DNA of 64,000 nt from Bacteroidales bacterium (GCA_017480225.1 JAFVBB010000004.1:186001-250000); one strand, 5' to 3'; shown: positions 34,886 through 44,069, counted from the stretch's first letter. The notes: generated by a model from the sequence alone, not told the origin. Program-made: numbers and translations.

Positions 34886-36043
34886 ATGAAAAAGAACTTC
34901 AAGACTTTGGCATTAGTTGCCGCAGCTTCATGCACGCTGGGCTTTGTGGCGTGCTCGGACAAAACTGTTGAAACCGACGCGGACGACGCGAAGGCCGCCG
35001 AGGTGGCCGCACAGTTTGTGGATCATACTGTAGCCCCCACCTACACCGCCCTCGCCGCCAAGGCCGAGACGCTGGCCTCGGCTCTCGCCTCGCTGAAGGA
35101 GACACCCACCGACGCGGGCATCAAGGACGCCTGCGACCTCTTCCTCGCTGCCCGCGAGCAGTGGGAGCGGAGCGAGGCCTTCCTCTTCGGTGCGGCCGGC
35201 GACTTCGGCGTAGACCCCCACATCGACAGCTGGCCACTCGACCTCACGGCCTTCAACACGCTGATGAACAACAGCGACATGCTCGGTCTGCTCGACGGTG
35301 AGGACGGCGACGTGCAGGCTGGCGAGCTGCTGAGCAACGCCCTGCTGGGCTTCCATGGCCTGGAATACATCCTCTTCGAAAACGGCCAGCCCAAGACCAA
35401 GGACCAGATCAGCGCCACGCAGTGGATCTATGTGGCCGCCGTGGCCGGTGACCTGCGCAACCGCTGCTTCCAGCTCGAGGTGGGCTGGCTCGGCGACGCA
35501 GCCCCCAAGAGCCACATCGACAAGCTTGAGGACATCGAGATGCAGTACACCGTGGCAGGTGGCGACTTCAGCTATGGCGAGAACATGAAGAACGCCGGCA
35601 AGGCTGGCAGCACCTATGTCAGCCGCCTGGCTGCCTTGATTGCCATCGTGCAGGGCTGCGCCGACATTGCCGACGAGGTAGGCTCGTCAAAGATCAACTC
35701 GGCCTACGCCCTCGGCGACGAGACCTACATCGAGAGCCCCTACAGCCACATGTCGATAACCGACTTCCACAACAACATCGTCAGCATACAGAACGTTTAC
35801 TACGGCGGTGTTGAAGGCAGCCGCAACAGCGGCAAGTCGCTGCAGGGCTATGTGAAGAGCCTCGACGCCTCGCTCGACGCCAAGGTGGTGGCCGCCATCG
35901 ACAACGCGCTGGCCAAGATTGACAACATGCCCGCGCCGTTTGTCAACAACTTCAAGGACGCCCGCAACGGTGAGGCCGTGGATGCGTGTGCCGAGCTCGA
36001 GGAGGTTCTCGACGAGGTGATCGACGCGATCAGCAACAACTAA
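34886..36043 (+). CDS. Imelysin-family iron-regulated lipoprotein
   Basis: 385 residues. Lipobox VACSDK near residue 23, then an all-helical imelysin (IrpA/ICMP, peptidase M75-like) domain. The conserved GxHxxE motif appears as GFHGLEYILF near residue 155. Imelysin proteins are periplasmic or surface iron-related proteins akin to EfeO. Position between an outer-membrane porin and a di-heme oxidoreductase supports iron uptake. The gap to the porin is 35 bases and to the next gene 12. Confidence 0.9.
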   Translation: MKKNFKTLALVAAASCTLGFVACSDKTVETDADDAKAAEVAAQFVDHTVAPTYTALAAKAETLASALASLKETPTDAGIKDACDLFLAAREQWERSEAFLFGAAGDFGVDPHIDSWPLDLTAFNTLMNNSDMLGLLDGEDGDVQAGELLSNALLGFHGLEYILFENGQPKTKDQISATQWIYVAAVAGDLRNRCFQLEVGWLGDAAPKSHIDKLEDIEMQYTVAGGDFSYGENMKNAGKAGSTYVSRLAALIAIVQGCADIADEVGSSKINSAYALGDETYIESPYSHMSITDFHNNIVSIQNVYYGGVEGSRNSGKSLQGYVKSLDASLDAKVVAAIDNALAKIDNMPAPFVNNFKDARNGEAVDACAELEEVLDEVIDAISNN

Positions 36044-36055
36044 AAACAAATATTG

Positions 36056-37639
36056 ATGAAAAGACTGTGTTATGCAGCCGCAGCCATTCTGATGGCTGGC
36101 TCCTTGGCCTCCTGTGGCCCGGACGACACTCCCGACAGCCCCAAGCCTGCCGAGGGCGTTGAGGAGGAGACCTATGCAGGCGGCCTGCTGGGCACCACCT
36201 TCAACCGCAGTGCCTCGGCCTACGAGGACCCCACGCCGGCGGTGGAGCAGGCAGGAATGGTCAACGAGTTCAAGTACGGTGAGTTCTTCTTCGAGCACAC
36301 CATAACCGTGGACAGCAAGCCCTTCAACGGCCTGGGGCCGGTCTATGTGCGCAATTCATGCGAGATCTGCCACCCCGGCTATGGCCATGGCCGCCGCATG
36401 GAGCGCTACAATGCCGACGACTGGGGCAACGGCTACCTGCTGGTGGTATACAAGGACGACGAGGCCGCTGGCTACCCATACGAGCCCTCGGTCACCGGTA
36501 TGCCGCAGACGCGTGGTGTGGCACCCTTCCCCAACCCGATTGAGGAGAGCGGCATCCACCTGTCGTGGAGGGATTACCAGCTGCCCGAGTTCGGCAACAA
36601 ATTCCCCGACGGCGAGACCTTCAGCCTCATCTATCCTGAGCTTACCATCGATGAGAACGCCTTCTATGCGCCGCTGGCCAACCCCTACAGCACGCTGGGC
36701 TTCCGCCTGGAAAGCACCATCGGCATCTATGGCACGGGCCTTATCGACGCCATACCTGACGACTCGCTCAAGGCGCAGTATGCCAAGGAGGCCGCCGCAG
36801 GTGTGAACCTGAACCCCGCCATATGGGCTGGCAACGACTGGGCAGAGAGCGGCTATTACCCCGGCACGCGCCACCCCAGGCGCTTCACCTACGCCCTCAG
36901 CCGCGGCCCCCTGCAGGATGCTCCAGGCAGCAATGCCATCTGGAACATTACCAACGTCACCCGCAGCAACAAGCGGTCGCACTACATCACCGAGGCCTAC
37001 TCGCGTACCGCCTCGCAGGATCCCGCCGTGCAGGCTGCCTTCTACGAATACTTCCCCGAGTGGAAGAACGAGGGCGCCACCGTGGAGGAGGATATATACA
37101 ACTACCTCATGGGCAAGGACCTTCCCGCTGAGATGAGCGATCAGGACTATGTGAACTTCATGGTGTGGCACCGCGGACTGGCTGTCCCGGCAGCCCGCAA
37201 CCTGTCCGACAGCACGGTACAGCGCGGACGCAAGCTCTTCCGCGAGATGGGCTGCGCCTACTGCCACCGCCCCAGCTGGGAGACCGGCGACGACAACTTC
37301 ACCGACCCCACCGGCTTCTTCGTTGACGGCGACAGCCGCCTGCCGCGCTATCCGCACCAGAAGATATGGCCATACAGCGACTTTGTGCAGCACCGCCTCA
37401 ACATGCCCAACGACATACGCACCGGTTGGTGCCGCACCACCCCGCTTTGGGGGCGCGGCCTGGCGCAGATATGTTCCGGCCACAGTGACCGCCTGCACGA
37501 CTGCCGTGCGCGCAACACGCTGGAAGCCATTATATGGCATGGCTGCCCCGGTAGCGACGCGCTGCCTTCGTTCAGAAACTTCTACAAGCTGTCGAAGGCT
37601 GACCGCGACGCCGTGGTGAAGTTCATCGACGCCATTTAA
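36056..37639 (+). CDS. Di-heme oxidoreductase (DUF1111 / DiHOase) lipoprotein
   Basis: 527 residues from the ATG at 36056 (a TTG three bases earlier is not needed). Lipobox LASCGPDD near residue 20. Two c-type heme sites: CEICH at residue 102 and CAYCH at residue 400. Family segments RNSCEICHPGYGHG and RGLAQICSGHSDRLHDCRA are present. Proteins of this family, often called putative thiol oxidoreductases, are commonly encoded next to imelysins. It would need the cytochrome c assembly protein encoded next. It probably takes part in redox handling of iron at the envelope; this is inference. Confidence 0.9.
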   Translation: MKRLCYAAAAILMAGSLASCGPDDTPDSPKPAEGVEEETYAGGLLGTTFNRSASAYEDPTPAVEQAGMVNEFKYGEFFFEHTITVDSKPFNGLGPVYVRNSCEICHPGYGHGRRMERYNADDWGNGYLLVVYKDDEAAGYPYEPSVTGMPQTRGVAPFPNPIEESGIHLSWRDYQLPEFGNKFPDGETFSLIYPELTIDENAFYAPLANPYSTLGFRLESTIGIYGTGLIDAIPDDSLKAQYAKEAAAGVNLNPAIWAGNDWAESGYYPGTRHPRRFTYALSRGPLQDAPGSNAIWNITNVTRSNKRSHYITEAYSRTASQDPAVQAAFYEYFPEWKNEGATVEEDIYNYLMGKDLPAEMSDQDYVNFMVWHRGLAVPAARNLSDSTVQRGRKLFREMGCAYCHRPSWETGDDNFTDPTGFFVDGDSRLPRYPHQKIWPYSDFVQHRLNMPNDIRTGWCRTTPLWGRGLAQICSGHSDRLHDCRARNTLEAIIWHGCPGSDALPSFRNFYKLSKADRDAVVKFIDAI

Positions 37640-37645
37640 CGGGAA

Positions 37646-39748
37646 ATGAAAAAAGCAAGATTAGTGTTAGTAGCAGTGGCGGCGACCGTTCTGGCCGTCG
37701 CCACTGTTGTTGAGAAATTGTCGCCAGGCACAAGCCTCTACGGCCAATGGTGGTTCGCGCTGCTGCTGGCCCTCGTGGGGCTGGGCGCGCTGCTGAGCCT
37801 GTTCATGGGGCGCATGTGGAAACGCGCCGACCTGTTGCTCATCCACCTGTCGGTACCCGTCATCCTGCTGGGCGGCGGCTTGACGACATGGACTGCGCAG
37901 CGGGGGCAGATGTCGCTTGCGCCCGGTGTGCCGTGCAGCGAGTTCACGGCTGACGACGGCAAGGTGTGGAGCCTGCCGTTCAGCGTGGAACTGAAGTCAT
38001 TCGAGGTGCTTGCCTACGAGGGCACCCGCACCCCGATGGACTTTGTGAGCCGCGTCGTGGTGGAGGGCACCGAGCACGAGGTGTCGATGAACCACATCCT
38101 GCGCCACCGTGGCTACCGCTTCTACCAGTCGGGCTACGATGCCGGCGGCACGTCGACGCTCACCGTCAACCACGACCCTTGGGGCATACCTGTGGCCTAC
38201 TGCGGCATGGCCATGCTGCTGGCCGGGCTGCTGCTGGCCATAGTCGGCAGCAAGTCGCCCTACCGCCGTCTGCTTCGCGACACGGCAGTGGCGGCAATAC
38301 TTGCCCTTCCGCTTGCGGCAAACGCCACAGCGCCAACCCTGCCGCGTGCCACGGCAGAGCAGATGGGCCGGGTCATGGTGATGTACAAGGGGCGTCTTTG
38401 CCCCTTGCAGACGCTGGCAAAAGACTTCACCACCAAGATCACCGGCAAGGCCACCTACCACGGACTCACCTCCGAGCAGGTGTTGGCGGGCTACCTTTTC
38501 TTCTATCAGGACTGGGTGGACGAGCCCGCTGTCAAGGTGAAAGGCAGCGGCGTGTGGAGCATCGACGGCCGCGAGGTGAGTGTGCCACGGCACGCGTCGG
38601 TGTCGCAGCTGGCCTTCCTCAAAGGTGTCAGCCAAAGCGCGGCCATGGGCAAGAACGTCCGCGCCGCCACCGAGAAGACCGCCCTCGTGCAGGGATTGCT
38701 CAGCGGCAAGATGCTGAAGATGTTCCCTGTGGCCGATGATGGTGAGATTGGCTGGTATGGCCAGCACGACGTCCTTCCCACCGGCATACCCGACGACGAG
38801 TACATCTTTGTGCGCCGCTCGCTTGGCTACTGCCAGGAACTGGTAGTGCTTGGCGACTGGGACGAGCTGGAGCGGGTGTTCAAGAAGGTGTGCGAATACC
38901 AGTCGGCACGCGTGCCCCTGCTCACTGATGGGGCTTTCTCGCGCCGCACGCGCGCCGAGCGGCTCTACAACTCGCTCACCACTGGCCGCTGGCTGGCCAT
39001 GGCCAGCATCACGCTCGGTCTTGTCGTCTTCGCTATGTCGCTCTTTGCCCAGTCGCGCCGCCGCCGTCTGCCGCGCTGGGTTGGCGTGGCCTGCACGGTG
39101 TGGCTGGCGCTGGTAACCATCTACCTGGCAGTCATCTTTGTGCTGCGCTGGATTGTTGGTGGGCATGTGCCGATGGCAGGCGGCTTCGACAGCATGAACC
39201 TCATGTCGCTCGGCATCGGTGTGCTTGCGCTCGCGCTTTCCAAGCGCAGCGGCATGGCTGTGCCCACCGGTATGCTGGCGCTGGGCTTCTGCCAGCTGGT
39301 GGCCATGATGAGCGGCAGCAACCCGCCGGTGACCAACCTCATGCCGGTGCTCAACTCGCCTCTGCTCACGGCCCACGTGGCCGTGGTGATGGCATCCTAC
39401 GCACTTTTCTTCTTTGTGATGCTCTTCAGCGTGGCCGGCCTGGCAGCCCGAGGCGGCGACTACCGGCGGACCGTCAGCCTGCTGCTCTACCCGGCAGTGT
39501 TCCTGCTCGCGCTTGGCATAGCCATAGGTGCGGTGTGGGCCAACGTGTCGTGGGGCAACTACTGGTCGTGGGACCCCAAGGAGGTTTGGGCGCTGATCAC
39601 GCTGATTATCTACGCCGTCCCCCTGCACAGCGGTGTGCTTCGCCGCGACAGGTCGTTCTTCATCTACTGCGCGCTGGCCTTCTTCAGTGTGGCCATCACC
39701 TATTTTGGTGTAAACATGGTGCTCGGCGGCCTGCACGCCTACAACTGA
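37646..39748 (+). CDS. Cytochrome c biogenesis protein CcsBA (ResB-ResC fusion)
   Basis: 700 residues. The N-terminal ~230 residues resemble ResB/CcsB with several TMs and an extracytoplasmic loop (LRHRGYRFYQSGYDAGG). A large periplasmic insert follows, and the C-terminal part (~450-700) is CcsA with at least six TMs and the heme-handling WWD-type motif WGNYWSWDPKEVW near residue 635, flanked by conserved His. It is a system II heme exporter/ligase that attaches heme to CxxCH, and it lies 6 bases after the di-heme protein gene. Its operon suggests it mainly serves that protein. Confidence 0.9.
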   Translation: MKKARLVLVAVAATVLAVATVVEKLSPGTSLYGQWWFALLLALVGLGALLSLFMGRMWKRADLLLIHLSVPVILLGGGLTTWTAQRGQMSLAPGVPCSEFTADDGKVWSLPFSVELKSFEVLAYEGTRTPMDFVSRVVVEGTEHEVSMNHILRHRGYRFYQSGYDAGGTSTLTVNHDPWGIPVAYCGMAMLLAGLLLAIVGSKSPYRRLLRDTAVAAILALPLAANATAPTLPRATAEQMGRVMVMYKGRLCPLQTLAKDFTTKITGKATYHGLTSEQVLAGYLFFYQDWVDEPAVKVKGSGVWSIDGREVSVPRHASVSQLAFLKGVSQSAAMGKNVRAATEKTALVQGLLSGKMLKMFPVADDGEIGWYGQHDVLPTGIPDDEYIFVRRSLGYCQELVVLGDWDELERVFKKVCEYQSARVPLLTDGAFSRRTRAERLYNSLTTGRWLAMASITLGLVVFAMSLFAQSRRRRLPRWVGVACTVWLALVTIYLAVIFVLRWIVGGHVPMAGGFDSMNLMSLGIGVLALALSKRSGMAVPTGMLALGFCQLVAMMSGSNPPVTNLMPVLNSPLLTAHVAVVMASYALFFFVMLFSVAGLAARGGDYRRTVSLLLYPAVFLLALGIAIGAVWANVSWGNYWSWDPKEVWALITLIIYAVPLHSGVLRRDRSFFIYCALAFFSVAITYFGVNMVLGGLHAYN

Positions 39749-39785
39749 CCTGTCGCTGGCAGACTGCTTCAGGACGCTGTCAACG

Positions 39786-39928
39786 CCGTCTGTTCTTCGA
39801 TTGTTCTCCGATTGTTCTTCGATTGTTCTTCGATATTAAATCGAAGAACAATCGAAGAACAATCGGAGAACAATCGAAGAACAGACGGCGTTAATACGGT
39901 ACCAACGGCTTGCTGGCAGGGTTCCGGT
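39786..39928 (-). repeat. Family I palindromic repeat, copy 4 (inverted)
   Basis: Arms 39786-39835 and 39839-39888, pairing perfectly except at the loop end. The leader is on the right (39882-39928, minus strand) and more diverged than in the others, and it reaches the stop codon of the convergent gene. Located between convergent genes, so it could also serve as a bidirectional terminator. Confidence 0.92.
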
Positions 39929-40350
39929 CAGTAGATAATCAGGGTGTGCCCCATGCATCGTGCCTCGTACTGGTAGAGGGGGCATGGGCCTGCCGAGCCC
40001 GGCATGGGGCTGCCGAAGAAGAGGTCGTAGCTTGACGAGCATACGGGGCAGGCGAGCAGCGTGGCGGCAGTGTTGTCGTCGGGCAGAAGGCGCACGTCGT
40101 GGCACACCGGGCAGGCGCAGTCGAAGGCCACGTATTCACCCAAGTTGACGCAGTGTACCAATATTCCCTTGTGCCCCCGGTTCACCGCAAGTGTGGCGCC
40201 GGGGGTGTTGTAAATGCCGAAAAAGTCGGGCTGCAGCAGGTCCAGCTCGCCGCCCTCGCCGAAGGGGGTGTCGCAACGCTCTCCCTTGCAGCCGGCGGCA
40301 AGCAAGGCGGCCAGCAGCAAGAGGGCGGCTGTGGTGGAGTGGCGTGTCAT
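39928..40350 (-). CDS. Rieske-like lipoprotein
   Basis: 140 residues. Lipobox LAAGC near residue 21. The body resembles the small Rieske-fold lipoproteins of Bacteroidetes, ending GSPMPGSAGPCPLYQYEARC...LIIY (compare the usual GSPVxGPATxPLKQY). Cluster-ligand regions are CPVCH and CPVC; the second His of a canonical CxH...CxxH pair is missing, so it may not bind a 2Fe-2S cluster or may use another metal through its CxxC motifs. It overlaps the upstream M28 peptidase gene by four bases, last in the efp unit. Confidence 0.7.
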   Translation of the reverse strand: MTRHSTTAALLLLAALLAAGCKGERCDTPFGEGGELDLLQPDFFGIYNTPGATLAVNRGHKGILVHCVNLGEYVAFDCACPVCHDVRLLPDDNTAATLLACPVCSSSYDLFFGSPMPGSAGPCPLYQYEARCMGHTLIIY

Positions 40351-41342
40351 TGCTGGCGTGGCGGGAAGTCGGCGTAGATGGTTGTCAGCACCACCCGTCC
40401 CACGGCCTCAAGGCTCTCGCGGCGCAGCGACTGGACGTCGTCGTGCGTGGTGTGCCAGTGGGTGAAAAAACTGGTGGTTGGCGAGTTCTGCACGATGTCG
40501 GCCATCGGTATGCCGGCTTTCTCGTTGACGTAGAGGTGGTCGTCGAGTATGGGGTCGCTCTTTTGGTCTACGAAGATGTTGCTGTAGCCCAGCGCGGCGG
40601 CGCAGCTCCACAGCTTGTCGGTCAGCCCTGGGGCAAACTGGCAGCTCACGTATTCTTTTGTGAAGCGGGGTTCGGGGCATCCCACCATGTCGAGCAGTAC
40701 GCCGTACACGGCGCGATAGTAGGGCACGTGCGGTGTCTCGGCCCAATATTGCGCGCCTTTGCACCACGAGTGCTCGTCGTAGATGTCGCTCCATTCGGCC
40801 ACGCCCTGGTCCTCGACGTCGAAGAAGATGATGTCGATGCCCGCCGACGGTCGCATCGAGGCCATGGCCCTGGCCACCTCGAGCAGCACGGCCACCCCCG
40901 AGGCACCGTCGTTTGCGCCCGGCACCGGGTTGTGGCGCAGCGAGGGCTGCGGGTCGTGGTCGGCCCAGCTGCGGCTGTCCCAGTGCGCCGCCAGCAGCAC
41001 TCGCTGGCTGGCCTGGGGGTTGATGGAGCCGATGATGTTGCGCCCCGGCATACTGCTGCCGTCCCACAGGCGGCATTGGAAGGGTTGCGTCACCACGGTG
41101 TCGCACCAGCGGCGCAGCTGGCTTTCGAGCCACAATCCGCACCGTTGCCATGCCTGGCTGCCGGGTACCCGGTGGCCGAATGCCACCTGCGCCGCGGCGT
41201 AGGCCATGGCCGAGTCGGGGTCGAAGGCCGGTGCCTGAATGGTGGTGTAGTCTGTTCGCGTGGTGCCTGGGGCGGGCTGTTGTTTACGCGTGCAGCCTGC
41301 CAGCGCGAGCAGGCAGGCTGCCAGGATGAGGGTCTTTCTCAC
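40347..41342 (-). CDS. M28 family zinc peptidase / glutaminyl cyclase-like lipoprotein
   Basis: 331 residues with lipobox LAGC near residue 17. The metal-ligand pattern of M28/QC enzymes is visible: AAHWDSRSWADHDP near 120, PGANDGASGVAVLLEVARAM near 145, IDIIFFDVEDQG near 175 and HWHTTHDDVQSL near 300. It could be an aminopeptidase or, given size and lipoprotein anchoring, a glutaminyl-peptide cyclotransferase, an essential activity described for Bacteroidales with exported N-terminal Gln. Situated 12 bases after efp. Confidence 0.85.
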   Translation of the reverse strand: MRKTLILAACLLALAGCTRKQQPAPGTTRTDYTTIQAPAFDPDSAMAYAAAQVAFGHRVPGSQAWQRCGLWLESQLRRWCDTVVTQPFQCRLWDGSSMPGRNIIGSINPQASQRVLLAAHWDSRSWADHDPQPSLRHNPVPGANDGASGVAVLLEVARAMASMRPSAGIDIIFFDVEDQGVAEWSDIYDEHSWCKGAQYWAETPHVPYYRAVYGVLLDMVGCPEPRFTKEYVSCQFAPGLTDKLWSCAAALGYSNIFVDQKSDPILDDHLYVNEKAGIPMADIVQNSPTTSFFTHWHTTHDDVQSLRRESLEAVGRVVLTTIYADFPPRQQ

Positions 41343-41354
41343 AAGCCGTGACTT

Positions 41355-41918
41355 TTACTTGATGCGCTCAGAGTATTCGCCCGTGCGGGTGTCGACTTTG
41401 ATGCGCTCGCCTTCCTTGATGAACAGCGGCACGCGCACCTGCACGCCAGGCTCGACGGTGGCGTCCTTCATGGCGTTGGTGGCGGTGTTGCCGGCAAAGC
41501 CCGGCTCGGTGTAGGTCACCACGGTCTCGATGAACGGAGGCAGCTCGCAGGTGAGGGGGGTCTCGGTGTCGGCCTCGACGGTGATTTCGACGTACTGGCC
41601 GTCCTTGAGGAACTGCGGCGCGTTGATGATCTGCTCGGGGATGTAGATTTGCTCGTAGGTCTCGGTGTGCATGAAGACGTGCATGTCGCCCTCCTTGTAG
41701 AGGTAGGTGTAGGGGCGGCGCTCCACGCGCACGATGTCAATCTTGGCTCCGCTGGGGAAGGTGTTCTCCAGCATACGGCCTGTCTTCACGCTGCGCATCT
41801 TGGTGCGCACGAAGGCGGCACCTTTGCCCGGCTTGACGTGGAGGAACTCTACGATGGTGTAGATGTCGTTGTTGAAGTTGATGCAAAGTCCGTTCTTGAT
41901 GTCGGTGGTTGTTGCCAT
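41355..41918 (-). CDS. efp: Translation elongation factor P
   Basis: 187 residues with the three-beta-barrel layout: KOW-like N-terminus with the loop [14 protein letters not shown] (the modification site at Lys near 31-34), the EF-P signature [28 protein letters not shown] at the C-terminus in two parts, and [16 protein letters not shown] in the middle. It relieves ribosome stalling at proline runs. A modifying enzyme is not apparent nearby. The gene starts 18 bases after the small membrane protein at 41936. Confidence 0.97.
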   Translation of the reverse strand: MATTTDIKNGLCINFNNDIYTIVEFLHVKPGKGAAFVRTKMRSVKTGRMLENTFPSGAKIDIVRVERRPYTYLYKEGDMHVFMHTETYEQIYIPEQIINAPQFLKDGQYVEITVEADTETPLTCELPPFIETVVTYTEPGFAGNTATNAMKDATVEPGVQVRVPLFIKEGERIKVDTRTGEYSERIK

Positions 41919-41935
41919 AATGAAATGATTGTGAT

Positions 41936-42199
41936 TTATTGTTTGTTGTTGTTCTTTTTCTTCTCTTCGGCGAGCAGGAGCGTGAGGCGGCGCAGGTCGT
42001 CGCGCAGGCTGTCGTTCTCCTCCTCACAACTCTTGTAGCGGTGGCGGTCCATCATCCAGCGGCAGAAGATGGCCAGCGCAAGAAGCAGCATGGTGAGCGA
42101 AAGCCCCTGCTGTTTCATCCAAAAATAGATAGCCGTGGCACCGAGAATCAGCACATAAGAGGCTATCTCATACACTTTTATCGCAGTCTTGTGGCTCAT
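41936..42199 (-). CDS. Small two-TM membrane protein
   Basis: 87 residues. Hydrophobic segments at ~11-27 and ~34-46, then a charged helix [22 protein letters not shown] and a Lys/Asn tail. Function unknown. It has its own promoter-like motif and leads the efp-M28-Rieske-like run. Confidence 0.65.
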   Translation of the reverse strand: MSHKTAIKVYEIASYVLILGATAIYFWMKQQGLSLTMLLLALAIFCRWMMDRHRYKSCEEENDSLRDDLRRLTLLLAEEKKKNNNKQ

Positions 42200-42222
42200 A
42201 GCGCTTGTGTGAATTGAGAATG

Positions 42223-42230
42223 CAAATGTA
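42223..42230 (-). promoter_or_regulatory. Promoter -7 element of the efp unit
   Basis: TACATTTG on the minus strand, 23 bases before the start at 42199. Confidence 0.65.
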
Positions 42231-42293
42231 CGAACATTTTTTCAATTGCCGCGAAATATCTGCGGACTGTTGGCGTACAGGGGCAAGATTTAT

Positions 42294-42324
42294 TTTGCCG
42301 TTTGGCCGGAAACTCGTAACTTTG
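42294..42324 (+). promoter_or_regulatory. Promoter of the HsdR_N-like gene
   Basis: TTTG (42294-42297), exactly 19 bases, TAACTTTG (42317-42324): a textbook Bacteroidetes promoter, 25 bases before the start codon. Confidence 0.85.
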
Positions 42325-42349
42325 CAGCAGTGGAAAGATTTCGCGAGCA

Positions 42350-42757
42350 ATGAGCAACAGCATGGACAACAGTCAGATATTCGACCCGGTGCGACGCCGT
42401 CGCGTGGCGTTGACCCCCGAGGAGGAGGTGCGCCAGCAGACCATAGCCATGCTCCATTTCAGGCTTGGCTACCCGCTGGGGCTGATGCAGGTGGAGGGCA
42501 CCATCAGTGTCAACGGTCTGACGCGGCGCTGCGACATCGTTGTATACACTGCCGAGGGCAATCCGCTCATCATCGTGGAGTGCAAGCGCCGCGGGGTTGC
42601 GATAACGCAGAAGGTGTGCGACCAGGCGTGCCGCTACAACACTGCCCTGCATGTGCCCTACCTGTTGCTGACCAATGGCGACCAGCAGGTGGCCGTCATG
42701 GTCGACTTCGAGCGGCGCGAGCTCCGCCAGTTGCCCGATTTGCCTAAATATACTTGA
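42350..42757 (+). CDS. HsdR N-terminal-type nuclease domain protein
   Basis: 135 residues consisting only of a type I restriction R-subunit N-terminal (HSDR_N_2) domain: EEEVRQQTIAMLHFRLGYP, then RRCDIVVYTAEGNPLIIVECKRRG with the PD-(D/E)xK residues D, E and K, and a Gln in the following helix (DQACRYNTAL). No helicase or methylase is attached or adjacent. Such solitary proteins are common in Bacteroidetes; the role is unknown. Convergent with birA, with the stops 14 bases apart in overlapping order. Confidence 0.82.
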   Translation: MSNSMDNSQIFDPVRRRRVALTPEEEVRQQTIAMLHFRLGYPLGLMQVEGTISVNGLTRRCDIVVYTAEGNPLIIVECKRRGVAITQKVCDQACRYNTALHVPYLLLTNGDQQVAVMVDFERRELRQLPDLPKYT

Positions 42758-43472
42758 TTTCCTTCACCTCGCATCGCAGCGCCCTTCCGTCGTCGGCTTT
42801 CAGGAGCAGCCGCCCGAATGCGTCGGTGCCGGTTATTGTGGCGCGCAGGTTTTCGCCGTGGCAGATGTAGCTTGCCTCTGTGCCGAAGCGCAGCAGCCGC
42901 CGGTGGTATTCTTCGTCCATGCCGATGCCTTGCCGCAAGTCGTCGTAGCGATGCGCGATGCTGCGCAGCATCGCGTCGAGCGTGGATTCCAGGCTGTGGT
43001 GGTGATTGGTGAGCATAGCCAGCGACACGGGGTTGGGCACCCACGAGGGGAAGCTGGTCTGGTTGACGTTCATCCCCATGCCGCAGATGCTGTGCGACAG
43101 CCGGTTGTGCATTATCCGGTTGCTCACCAGGATGCCGCAAATCTTCCTGTCGCCCACATAGATGTCGTTTGGCCACTTGATGGCCACTTGCTGCGGCAGT
43201 GACAGGCCGTCGAGGAAGTCGGCCACGCCGAGCGAGAGGGTCTGCGTGAGCTTGAACTGCGCCGCCGCATCCAAAAAGGTGGGTTTCAACACCAGGCTGA
43301 ACGTCAGGTTCATTCCTGGCGCGCTGACCCATGTGCTGCCGCGTTGCCCCACGCCTGCAGTCTGCTCCATGGCCCAAAAGCAGGTGAAGTCCCCGACCGT
43401 AGCGAGGTCGAGGGCTTCACAGTAGAAGTTGGTCGACTCGACGCTTTCGAGCCGCACAATGCTCGGATGCAT
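42744..43472 (-). CDS. birA: Biotin--protein ligase
   Basis: 242 residues, catalytic domain only, without the N-terminal DNA-binding domain of E. coli BirA, so it is a ligase and not a repressor. Motifs: QTAGVGQRGSTWVSAPGMN (GRGRxxxxW-like loop) near residue 35, VAIKWPNDIYVGDRKICGIL near 92 with catalytic Lys, GMGMNVNQTSFP near 125. It attaches biotin to acetyl-CoA or other carboxylases. It is the last gene of the pyrH-frr-birA run; its 3' end overlaps that of the HsdR_N-like gene on the other strand by 14 bases. Confidence 0.92.
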   Translation of the reverse strand: MHPSIVRLESVESTNFYCEALDLATVGDFTCFWAMEQTAGVGQRGSTWVSAPGMNLTFSLVLKPTFLDAAAQFKLTQTLSLGVADFLDGLSLPQQVAIKWPNDIYVGDRKICGILVSNRIMHNRLSHSICGMGMNVNQTSFPSWVPNPVSLAMLTNHHHSLESTLDAMLRSIAHRYDDLRQGIGMDEEYHRRLLRFGTEASYICHGENLRATITGTDAFGRLLLKADDGRALRCEVKEIKYI

Positions 43473-43484
43473 CGGTCTTCTGTG

Positions 43485-44048
43485 TCAGATAGACATGATT
43501 TCCTTCTCCTTGGCGGCGTATATCTTGTCGGCCTCGGCTATGTTCTTGTCGGTGATGTCTTGCAACTCTTTCTCGACCTGCTTCACCTCGTCTTCGGGCA
43601 CGGCCTTGTCTTTAAGCTTCTTCACCTCGTCCATCACCTTGCGGCGCACGTTGCGCACATTGACCTTGGCGTTCTCCACCTCGGTTTTGGCGGCCTTGCA
43701 CAGCTCGCGGCGGCGCTCCTCGGTGAGCGGCGGAATCACGATGCGCAGTATGTCGCCCTCATGGCGCGGCGTGAAGCCGAGGTTGGCGTCGAGGATAGCC
43801 TTGTTGATGGCGCCGACGAGGGTCTTCTCCCAAGGCTGGATGACGATGCTGCGAGCGTCGGGTGTGTTGATGTTTGCCACCTGGCTTATCTCGGTCGGCG
43901 TGCCGTAGTAGTCGACTTTCACGCCGTCGAGCATACCGGGATTGGCCTTGCCGGCCCTGATTTTTGCCAGCTCTTTCTCCAGGAAGCTGAGCGAGCTCTT
44001 CATGCTGGTGCGTGCCTCGTCGAGGCAGGCTTTCGATAAATCGTTCAT
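43485..44048 (-). CDS. frr: Ribosome recycling factor
   Basis: 187 residues with the RRF signature: LSFLEKELAKIRAGKANPGML near residue 21, RSIVIQPWEKTLVGAINKAI near 72, and the C-terminal helix VRNVRRKVMDEVKKLKD. It dissociates post-termination ribosomes with EF-G. It lies 21 bases downstream of pyrH, the usual bacterial order. Confidence 0.97.
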   Translation of the reverse strand: MNDLSKACLDEARTSMKSSLSFLEKELAKIRAGKANPGMLDGVKVDYYGTPTEISQVANINTPDARSIVIQPWEKTLVGAINKAILDANLGFTPRHEGDILRIVIPPLTEERRRELCKAAKTEVENAKVNVRNVRRKVMDEVKKLKDKAVPEDEVKQVEKELQDITDKNIAEADKIYAAKEKEIMSI

Positions 44049-44069
44049 ATTGGCGTTGTTGTTTGTTGT

